DNA from: Acholoe squamosa
Taxonomy: Eukaryota; Annelida; Polychaeta; Phyllodocida; Polynoidae
Assembly: GCA_949317995.1 (NCBI GenBank)
Contig: OX439043.1
Span: forward strand, 63,214,822 to 63,278,821
DNA: 64,000 nt
Direction: 5' to 3'
Of this stretch, positions 55,678-64,000 are shown piece by piece; position 1 is the first letter of the stretch; every line of letters starts with the position of its first letter. The position numbers were made by a program, and so were the translations under genes. Under the pieces are notes generated by a model, which was not told the origin of the DNA, made no database searches, and saw nothing but the letters and a program-made list of their open reading frames with translations.

Positions 55678-56615
55678 TTGGCGTCGCCCGTCGGATGATA
55701 ACATGAGGGGGCCCTTCGGGGAAATCTTATAATAGTATAGGCAAATGAAACTTACATGCCTGCCAGAGTCAATTTCGCCGCTTTTGTTTTTGGGGACTGT
55801 CTCTCCTCGGGAGTCTCTGAGGAGAAACAATAGGGGGAGGGGACATGGGAGGGGATGGGGTATGCTCCCTTGTCCTAATCTAGGCTGCTTTTGAGAACTT
55901 GAAGAAAATGGGGACGGAAAAGGGGAGGGGGCAAAAAGAAAGCACAAAACTTGTAGCGTCGGTGTTTTGCCGTCTTAATAGGACGCAGACAAAGGAGTTC
56001 CTGATGGCGGTGATTAATCATATTTGAGCCTGGAGATATTTCATTTCTCTCCTTGACGGGTGTGCCGATTTTCATGATGTTAATGCTCAGTGCATGCCCG
56101 CCCCCCTTGTGGGACCCTTCCAGTGTATGGGGCTGAGCAGCTCCTTGGAAGAGCATCTCGTTTTGGGTGGAGATTAATCAGCGCGCCCTCTCCCGGCTGG
56201 TGATCACGTTTATGAGCTGCTCGTCTTGGTTATGATGAGCTGCTCCTCTTGCCGCCGTGTCATTAGCTCGTCATGGCCCCATGAGCACCTCAGGAGCAGG
56301 TCCCGATCATTCACTCTCCCTGAGCAATTCACCAATAGCTCCCTGACTGACGCTGCAGAGCTGCTCAACGTCAGTGTAAGGCAGTTCTTGGAATCACACC
56401 TATCTCGAAGTGTGGGAGTAATAGCCCTTCATCCCATCAATAGACCTGACTCATTACACAGAACAGTACATCAATTGATGGGTTTCTGAGAGCAAACGCT
56501 GATTGAACTTATTACAGGACAGCTATGTCATGTGGATCCTAGCTGGGCTATGTGTTAAGTATGGCTGTGTATTTGACCCAAGCTGCTCAATTCAACATTG
56601 TGTATTGTTGTAATG

Positions 56616-56750
56616 AAATATATGATGATTATGGATGCACAAGATAACTTTAGGGCCAGATAAAAACACAAGGCAAAGCCATGTTCTTTTATCTGGCCCT
56701 AAAGTCAACAAGTGCATCCATAATAATCACACATTGCGTTTATACCATGG
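56616..56750. repeat. Long hairpin with GGC-AAA-GCC loop
   Basis: GATTATGGATGCAC, ACTTTAGGGCCAGATAAAA and their complements form arms of about 50-65 bp around GGCAAAGCC (about 56673-56681). The right border carries TTTATACCATGG, the left end of element B. Confidence 0.9.
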
Positions 56751-57104
56751 TTTGCACCTTTAGGATGCATCAGAATGCATTCTGCATTCACTGACATACA
56801 AAGATATATATGGTTTCCATAGGGTACCCAACATCACTGTCCAGCCCTTGTGGCCTAATGGATAGTATGAAGCATGTTGCATCAGAAGATCCCAGGTTCT
56901 AGTCCCACCCATGCTGAGCTTCTCATGTATGAACCACTGTCAAAGCTAAACCTGAGCTGCTGTCACATATAAGAATAGTATAGAAAAAGAACACTGTCAA
57001 TATTCAAGTGTCAACTCTCAGTACCTCTATCCTGTGATAAATGCACTCAGATTATCCAGTTTGGGCACCCAAAATCGTTCTGAAATGTGATAACCGTGGT
57101 GTAA
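56740..57104 (+). mobile_element. TTATACCAC-type element B with internal Pol III head
   Basis: TTATACCATGGTTT (56740-56753) is inverted at the right as TAACCGTGGTGTAA (57091-57104). Inside, an A box TGGCCTAATGG (56851-56861) and a B box GGTTCTAGTCC (56895-56905) resemble a tRNA-Arg-derived SINE head. The body, with ACCTGAGCTGCTGTCACA and ACTCAGATTATCC, matches element A in inverted orientation. Confidence 0.7.
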
Positions 57105-57883
57105 CGTATTTTAAAAGTGCGTTCATTAAAACTACAGCGTATAATACTGAACGGTTAGACGTATATCTATAGCATTGTTGCAAAAGACAGTCACAAAACG
57201 CATGGTTATACATTTGGAAAAAGACAGACATCGAGTTTGCTTTAATGGCACTGGCTAGGGTTGTTTAAGACTGATGTTACGTTTTGAACGTTCACGTTGA
57301 CGACGGTTTGCTTAAATGAGCAATATCAAACGCACATTTACTTATTTCATCAAGCCAACACCATCTGTTCCTGAGTAGTAAGCTTCATCTCACATGCATT
57401 ATAGACGATGAGTTACAAGCACTTATCTATTCATCACCATAGTCCATCTCTGAGCAGCTCCCCCAAAACTGCCCTCCCCCCCCCCCTCATGAAGTTCTCT
57501 ATGAGGAGCTCGGGATTGTATATGTTCAGGAAAGGAGCAACTCACGAACCTCTTCCCGTCAGAACTCATTACCCCCAACCGTGAGGCGTGCCCCGCGCGG
57601 CTGCCGCTTCATCACGAGCAACTCCCGATCTGCTCGGAGAAGACGGACAGGCGGCCGTGGACTGTCACTTTCTGATCACCAACGGGCACGCCGGGAGCAC
57701 CTCCTTTAATTAGCAGCATTGGAAAGGTCGTTTAAAGCAGCGTCAGTAAATTTCAAAGGGCGGAGTCGTGTGTCCTTTGGTGGAGAGGGAAGGGGTTAAG
57801 AGGAAAAGTGAGGGAGTGGGTTCGGGAGGGGGGGTAGGGGAGGAGACGAGAGGGAAGAGAGGAGAGATCGGGAGAGCGAGGGA

Positions 57884-58030
57884 CAGAGAGAGACAGAGAG
57901 AGAGAGGGAGACAGAGACAGAGAGACAGAGATAGACAGAGAGACAGAGAGAGACAGAGACAGACAGAGACAGACAGAGACAGACAGACAGACAGAGAGCC
58001 AGACAGACAGACAGAGATAGAGAGAGCTAT
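57884..58030. repeat. (GACA)/(GA) microsatellite
   Basis: Mixed GAGA and GACAGA units. Frames over it on both strands are spurious. Confidence 0.9.
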
Positions 58031-58157
58031 GGGCCGGGGAGATGGGCAGACAGACAGATATACAGAGGGAGAGGGGGTAGATATAGGGATGAGGGAATGA
58101 TGGAGGGAAGGTAAACGTCTGGGCAGTACACATGTAGGAGGGGTGTCCGGTGCCATG

Positions 58158-59996
58158 TACCCAGCAAATTGTCGTGATTCCTCGTCAACCTGTGTGAAGT
58201 GGCTCACACATGTCACTAGATGGAACACGACGTCGCTATAGCACAAGATCACCAGGAATAGCAATGGTGGTGATCACATGGCCTCACCTCAGATGGCGAG
58301 GATGGTGATCACTCAGACTCACCAGGGATGGCGACGCAGGTGATCACTCACCTCGCTAGATGAAACACGCACCTCGTCATAGTGCATGTTCACCAGGGAT
58401 GGCGAGGATCGTGATCACTCATCCTCACCAGGGATGGCGACATGAGTGATCACTCATCCTCACCAGGGATGGCGACATGAGTGATCACTCACTTCGCTAG
58501 ATGAGACGCACACCACGTCATAACGCACATTCACCACAGATGGCAAGGATCGTGATCACTCACACTCACGGGGGATCGTCACTCAGGTGATCATTTATCT
58601 CGCTAGATGAAACGCCTACAGTGCCATAATGCACGTTCACCATGGTTGGCGAGGATCATGATGACTCACACTCACCAGGGATGGCAAGGCGGTTGATCAC
58701 TCACCTCGCTAGATGAAATGCGCACCACGTCATAGCGCAGGTTCACCATGGATGGCGAGAGTGGTGATCACTCAGACTCACCAGTGATGGCGATGCTGGT
58801 GATCACTCATCTTGTTAGATGAAAAGCTCATGATCATCGACATTGGTAATCATGCAGCCTCACATCTGCCAGATCAATGTATGTCTTGCCAGAGAAGGTA
58901 TTGCCATATGTACCTTCCCTCTAACCACAGACAAGGTGTTCATGTAGATACTTCCTTATGTATTTTTCCTGTAACCAGAGAAAAGGTGTTTATGGATAGT
59001 TGCTTTTATTTTAGAGATACCTCTATCTAAATTCAATTGATATTTTCTCTATATAATCTTGTTTGATTCAACCCTGAAGTATTACATGGAAATCAGTGTG
59101 CAACAAAGCACATTTGATAAGTATGGGACTTATACTTCCTGCCCACACTTCCTAGGTAGGCTACATGTTGAACAGTGGTGCTGTCTCAACAACTTTGGCA
59201 ATGGTGGTGATAAGTTGCCATTCTGAGTGAGAGTGAGTGACAGATGATGCAATCCTCAGAGAGCATTGACTTGGAGTGACACAAATTCACGCATTGAGTG
59301 AGACAAAGGCTGGCAATGGTGGTGATAAGTTGCCATTCTGAGTGAGAGTGAGTAACAGATGATGCAATCCTCAGAGAGCATTGACATGGAGTGACACAAG
59401 TTCATGCATTGAGTGAGACCAATGTTGGCAATGGTAGTGATAAGTCGCCATTTTGTGTGATTATGTACCACTCCCGTGCCAGTGGCACGGGAGTGGTACA
59501 TAATCACACAGTGAGTCAGATCCATGTTGGCGATGCTTGTGATAAGCCGCCATTCTGAGTGAGAGTTGACGGGCAGTGGCACATATTGACGGAGTGAGTG
59601 AGATCCATGTTGGCGATGGTGGTGATAAGCTGCCATTCTGAGTGAGAGCTGACCCGGAGTGGTACATAATCACACAGTGAGTCAGATCCATGTTGGCGAT
59701 GCTTGTGATAAGCCGCCATTCTGAGTGAGAGTTGACAGGCAGTGGCACATACTCACGCAGTGAGTTAGATCCATGTTGGCGATGGTGGTGATAAGTCACC
59801 ATGCTTTGTGAGGGATGACAAGGGGTGGCACATACTCACGCAGTGAGTGAGATCATGTTGGTGACTGTTGTGATAAATTGCCATGCCATGTGAGACTGAC
59901 ACACAGTGGCGAAAGATGACGCAGTGAGTTATCACTCAAAAAGGAGTCACCATTGATGACCAATCATGGCGACAGATAACGACAATTTGCTGGGTA
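58158..59996. mobile_element. Full-length CCCAGCAAATTGTCGT inverted-repeat element (1839 bp)
   Basis: TACCCAGCAAATTGTCGT (58158-58175) is perfectly inverted at 59979-59996. The outermost TA on each side may be a duplicated target, as in Tc1/mariner-like insertion. The interior has a left array of about 120 bp units, an AT-rich middle (58830-59150) and a right array of about 83 bp units, the same plan as 15174-16833. There is no transposase frame. Two direct 38 bp units near 58430-58505 appear identical, indicating recent local duplication. Confidence 0.85.
59454..59510. repeat. Perfect 28 bp-arm palindrome in the right array
   Basis: Arms 59454-59481 and 59483-59510 are exact reverse complements around a single base, containing ATGTACCACTCCCGTGCC. 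The right arm matches the array unit at 59655-59680, so the left arm is an inverted extra copy. It is absent from the homologous element at 15.2-16.8 kb. Confidence 0.95.
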
Positions 59997-60015
59997 GGGT
60001 CCGTCTGGGTGGAGT

Positions 60016-60175
60016 ACCGTATTGGCCTGTGTAAGCGCCGGGTCTTAAATAAGCGCCGATCTCGAATAAGCGCCGGGGGTAGAAGGGTATTGAAATTTTG
60101 AAATACACTATGATTTAAGTCTTGAATAAGCGCCGGTCTTGAAGAAGTGCCGGGGTATTAGTGCCTGGGCGGTAA
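60016..60175. repeat. AATAAGCGCCGG repeat element
   Basis: TAAGCGCCG words recur five times (about 60032, 60049, 60066, 60128, with a degenerate one at 60148), beginning with TACCGTATTGGCC. Probably one end of a MITE-like element. The opposite end was not found. Confidence 0.5.
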
Positions 60176-60960
60176 CAATTGGGGGATGCAGATGTTGTAG
60201 TGCTAATTGACTTTAACTGTTTTGCACCGATATTAATTAGACTTATTCAAGGTATGGCAAGGGGGAATTTATGTCAGAAAAGGAAATAATAAATTATTAC
60301 AATACCGTATCAAGTATGCATGAAAGTCTAATTACACACTTTAATATTCCATGAGACTATCGTTTCAATCATCAAGATATTAGTTCTAAAGGTTTTTCCC
60401 CCCATCTTGACAATAACATGTCATATAATGAGAAGTAATTGTAAAGTAAACTAAGAAACACCTGACAAGTATTTCAAAAGTATAAATCTAAAATTCCTGT
60501 AACAAGCATAGATAAGATAATTAGTCACTTAACAATAACTTTCGATTGTAGACTTGCAAAACCACAACCCCATAAAGTTACCCAAAAGAAAAAAATACAA
60601 CATTTCACATGAGTAACATATGAACCAGGCCATAGGGGGCTATTTATAAAGTGTAGTTATGGTAGAATTATTCTCATTGTACTTAAACAACTGTACATTC
60701 TATGCTTGTTTGTGGAAAGGCTGACTTAGGCAGCAAAGTCTTCCTGTTTGTCCTTTACAATCTTGATGAATGCAAAGCTTTACAGCTTAAGTCTGTTTTG
60801 TTTCCAAACCCAGGGCCCAAACCAAGGAGGACGCATCCGTCATTTTAAAAAGTCACCATTCCCTTAGCAGGTTATTGTAGCCATTCAAGTTTTGTATAGT
60901 CATCCATATCCTGCTACAAACCCCCTTTTCACTCAACTTCTCACACTTTGTCCTTTTCAG
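60176..60960. other. No feature recognised
   Basis: AT-rich unique sequence ending in a pyrimidine-rich acceptor-like stretch. Confidence 0.4.
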
Positions 60961-61247
60961 ACTTGGCACTTGGCTTACCGACCCCACCAGAGAGAGGTCA
61001 CCACAATGCTTCAACTTCCACCTCACGCACCTGTTCATGCACAGTGGCGTGCGCCACATTGGCCTGACGTGCCCCAGAGGACCAGCATGCGCCGGGAAGT
61101 GCCCAGAAACCAGCAGGAAATGCCGAAAAAGCCACTGCGGTGTCGGACAGGTCGGAGGCCGGTGTCAGGAGGCTGGAACATCCCTAGGGGTGGGTCGGCA
61201 ACCACAGAAGGCCCTTTTCTACCCTTCCACTGCACAATAGGGGACTT
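60961..61247 (+). CDS. Possible exon (unrecognised; two competing frames)
   Basis: A good acceptor (CACACTTTGTCCTTTTCAG, ending 60960) precedes GC-balanced sequence. The frame from 60962 is Cys-rich (CPRGPACAGKCPETSRKC, then HCGVG) and ends at TAG 61238-61240, suggesting a secreted terminal exon. The frame from 60961 stays open to 61383, with a GTAAGC donor at 61248 as an alternative end. AATAAA at 61825 could serve a 3' UTR. Neither translation matches a family I know. Confidence 0.22.
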
Positions 61248-62470
61248 TGTAAGCCTGGAAACAGACCCCACCATCACCACCCCTACCGACTCTACAGGTC
61301 CATTTATAGAGCAGGACTCCCCATCCAGCCAGGCCTTCCTCAGAGTCAGGGGTGCTTTGCTGCAGATCTACTGGAGTTCTTGACAGACATTGGAGACGGT
61401 AATCCGTCATCTGTTGTGCTTATACCCTTCATTGGACCTCCTCCAGAGCCTCACTGGGCACAGATCTCCATCTGACCCCACCCTGGAGTCACCAACCCCA
61501 CACGGGGCGTCCCTTTTGAGCTGAACAAAGCTGGTCATGGTAGTCTATAGTGATGGTGCAGGACTGAGGTGAAGTGGTGTATAGTGGGGATTTGTCACTG
61601 GCTCCTATGGACGTAAAAGTACCATAGAATAGCCCAATACCTCCACAAACAGGCACATTCTCTGTAGACTTTGATTTATAGAATAGCCTTCATCCTGAAA
61701 ACTGTGGGACATTATTTAAAAAGAAAGGTGTTTTGAAAATTATTTTGGAGGCACAACACATCCATTGGTCAAATTGTCTATGATGTTGGGCCAGTTCATC
61801 AATAATGAAATGATGGATCAGTTTTAATAAACCAGTAGATCGCAAAGAGATTGCAAAGCGGTACACAAAAAAACAATATCACCAAAATTGGTAATGACAT
61901 AAAGACCATACATAGTCTATAGTTCCCCATATTATTTGATGTTATACAAATCAGGTGATCATCACACAGCTGGGTCAATAAATGGAGGATAAATACTATT
62001 TACATCCGGTTAAACTCATATAAAATATTACAATATAGGCGCGCAGTAGTTGGAGTTGCGAGATCTTCAATGTTAAATGTTCTGGTAGCTTCCAAGCATA
62101 CTGTTCAAGACCATTCTACAGGATGCTGAAGAAATTGACAGTGCTGACGTGCTAGATTGAAAGCATTAGATTTCATTATATAATTAGCAATAGTTTTGCA
62201 CTTGAATTTAAATCTATTTAATTGTGCTGCAATCGGTGGATACACAAGTTCTGTATGAGAAAATTTTGTGGTGGAGCTATTTTGTTTAAAAGAGCGAGCA
62301 GCATCAATATGGTTGTCAAGCAAGTAATAAATGATATAAAACTTGATATGTTTCAGTGTTTTGTTGCAGAGAGTGAATGAAGCATTATACTCAAATCACT
62401 GAAACTTAAATCCACCCTCCATTACGGGTTTAAACACAAGTGCTGCCTTCGTGGACTGTAAGATGGTAAC
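61248..62470. other. No gene recognised
   Basis: The part before 61550 may be 3' UTR or intron of the candidate exon. The rest is AT-rich with no recognised repeat. Confidence 0.35.
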
Positions 62471-62652
62471 TAGTGGCGGATCCAAGGGGTGGCCTAAGGG
62501 CCACGTACCCCCCCCCCCCGCCTCCTCGCGACCCCCTGAAATTGGCTTTGGTTAAACCCCCAACTATAGAAAAATGTAGTACTGAACCTGTCTGTGCCCC
62601 CCCCCCTCTAGACCAAAGTATTTTGGCTGTGCCCCCCTTCTGAATCCGCCCA
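62471..62652. mobile_element. hAT-like MITE (about 180 bp)
   Basis: TAGTGGCGGATCCAAGGGGT at the left and CCCTTCTGAATCCGCCCA at the right are inverted ends of the same CAGTGGCGGATCC type as 49485 and 54276, with C-rich subterminal runs. Confidence 0.7.
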
Positions 62653-63109
62653 TTCTGAACATAGGTCAGGGCACACATAAACAAACCATGAGCATAGGAA
62701 ATGACCAGCCAATGTGTCAGAAACATTTTGATACACACTTGAAATATAAACATTCCTCTCGACATCCTCTCATTCTAGATAAAGCGAGAATAAGGGAACG
62801 CTTCTTTATACACACATTCAATTATTTCATCTCCCCATTGCTTAAAGTACATTTTGTATACCATTGAAAAGATATTCATAAAACATGCCAGGGATGCCAG
62901 CATATTATATTCGTACTCTTATACTTATTCATTGAGCATGCAATACACATGACTCTTATATAGACTATACAGTCAGTGAAAGTGGGTGTATACAAGAAAA
63001 CAATCAATAAGGAGAATACAATAGCGTAGGCCAGTAAAAGTGGGGCGGGGCCCCCTCAACCACCCCCTCACCCCTGTATACGACACCCTCCAGGTAGTCT
63101 TTGAACTGC
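62653..63109. other. No feature recognised
   Basis: AT-rich sequence. GGGGCGGGGCCCC near 63042 may be a decayed MITE end. Confidence 0.35.
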
Positions 63110-63269
63110 ACCTTAAGTAGAAGAACTCGTACAGGTAACACACAAGTTTTATTGCCGCTCCCGTCACCCTGCACACCTGCCGCACCCTGCCACCAGGTGA
63201 GCTCTCTGTCTCAAAGATGACCACTATAGCCCTGCCAATGTAGCATGATGTTAAATGTACTTTGCCCAT
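63110..63269 (-). CDS. Possible exon (unrecognised)
   Basis: A minus-strand ATG in strong context (CCAAGATGGGC, 63269) opens MGKVHLTSCYIGRAIVVIF and continues through CYLYEFFYLRC, with mixed hydrophobic composition. The frame stays open to 62973. A weak donor (AAGGTGCAG) lies near 63112. No domain was recognised. Confidence 0.18.
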
Positions 63270-64000
63270 CTTGGGTTGGGGTGATGCAAGACTACATGCC
63301 TGGTGAGTCTATACACATGAGGCATGCATGTATGCATCATGTTGGCCCTACTGGAATACATAGATACATGCATCAACACCTATGGACATGGTGTATGGAT
63401 GCAACCTTGGTGTGTTAGATTGTCAGGACTGCATTCATGCATCATGCTGACCATTATTGCACCAAGTGTTTTACCTAAAGGACTAGATGACCACTGGGCC
63501 TCCCACAGGTGCCCCTCACACCCCACCCACTGCCCCCCACAACACAACCCTACCCCCTACAGCGAACCTTGGTTTAGGGTGAGGTAACAGTGGAAATGAA
63601 GAAGCCCTATTGTTTTGTTTGTCCTTGCCGTTTGAAGTAAATCGTTTCTGGTGACTCCAGTCTCCAGTACAATGACTTGTGCTACCCCTGCTGGGCCCCA
63701 CCCTGCTATCTCCCCTCCCCTGATAGCACCCCTCCTGTGAGGCTTGATTTGATTCGTGCGTCGTTGTCACTGTCTCCGCAATCTCTTACGTCAGGAGAAA
63801 GACTCCTCTCAAAATGAAACCCCTCCCTCCCTCCTACCCCTGCTGTCCCATGGAGAAAAAGAAAGTTTTCAAACATCTGCCATGAAGAATTCCTCCACCC
63901 TCTTATTCTAGTTTCTCTCTACTTCCTTAACTTCCCTAAGCCAGCCACTGGATGTATAGCCTTAAGTGAGTTTTCATCTCTCTACGCTCCAGTGTACAGA
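63270..64000. other. No gene; small CATGCATCATG duplication
   Basis: ATGCATCATGTTGGCC (about 63331) and ATGCATCATGCTGACC (about 63436) are a diverged direct repeat. The rest is unique sequence with C/T-rich patches. Confidence 0.4.

Larger units (their letters stand above)
56135..57460. promoter_or_regulatory. Second GAGCWGCTC cluster with homeodomain-like words
   Basis: GAGCWGCTC occurs at 56135, 56214, 56237, 56358 and 57452, with related AGCTGCTC words at about 56580. ATTAATCA words lie at the upstream edge. The hairpin and TTATACCAC element B interrupt the cluster. Like 8918-9427, it is non-coding and GC-richer than its flanks. Confidence 0.4.

Noticed and set aside
57743-58264. 173-codon Ser/Leu/Cys-rich minus frame
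   Set aside because: Runs through the GACA/GA microsatellite; the composition is dictated by the repeat.

Overview
This 64 kb window looks like intergenic or intronic DNA from an animal with a large, repeat-rich genome, probably a marine invertebrate. The signs are a DIRS-type tyrosine-recombinase-class retrotransposon remnant, tRNA-derived SINE heads, MITEs with hAT-like ends, many 21-82 bp minisatellites, AT/GA/TG microsatellites, vertebrate-style promoter words (ETS, NRF1, CRE) and no bacterial gene organisation. A 187 bp dispersed repeat with a GTGAGTGAGTAATAGATG-type start resembles repeats I associate with molluscs and other lophotrochozoans. A cephalochordate cannot be excluded, so I do not name a taxon. 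I recognise no intact host gene. A few exon-like frames with plausible splice signals are listed at low confidence.

Layout. 0-9.4 kb: mostly unique sequence, with a CRE/NRF1 promoter-like patch (6.2-6.6 kb), an ETS/NRF1 patch (8.7 kb), a palindromic mini-element array (7.9-8.3 kb) and a regulatory-looking cluster of a GAGCWGCTC word beside a DR1 site (8.9-9.4 kb). 9.6-11.3 kb: a 35/71 bp minisatellite. 11.7-15.2 kb: a decayed DIRS-like element (gag, reverse transcriptase, RNase H, no recombinase) abutting a truncated copy (15.2-16.8 kb) of a DNA element whose full copy, with terminal inverted repeats, is at 58.2-60.0 kb. 18.3-19.3 kb: an apparently identical 491 bp-period tandem duplication. 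20.0-21.4 kb: a nest of Pol III SINE heads, palindromes and hairpins. 25.6-28.6 kb: a 65 bp minisatellite. 37.8-46.3 kb: two adjacent non-coding inverted-repeat elements, the larger about 7.65 kb and packed with recurring palindromic and tandem words. 46.7-48.2 kb: a 48 bp minisatellite. 48.2-50.0 kb: promoter-like CpG-rich DNA. 50.0-52.9 kb: a 47 bp minisatellite interrupted by two mobile elements, one carrying a telomere-like array. 55.6-57.6 kb: a second regulatory-looking cluster. 60-64 kb: mostly unique sequence and old MITEs.

The window is dominated by non-autonomous mobile DNA. The most unusual signals are: (1) three elements bounded by TTATACCAC-type inverted ends that each enclose a tRNA-like Pol III promoter and each sit beside a long hairpin closed by a GGC-NNN-GCC-like loop; (2) the 7.65 kb element with GACTC-rich subterminal arrays and clustered ATGCCCTNAGGGCAT palindromes; (3) an inverted-repeat element with CCCTAA repeats inside; and (4) strong enrichment of the 9-mer GAGCWGCTC. 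All readings are by eye; no alignment or database search was run.
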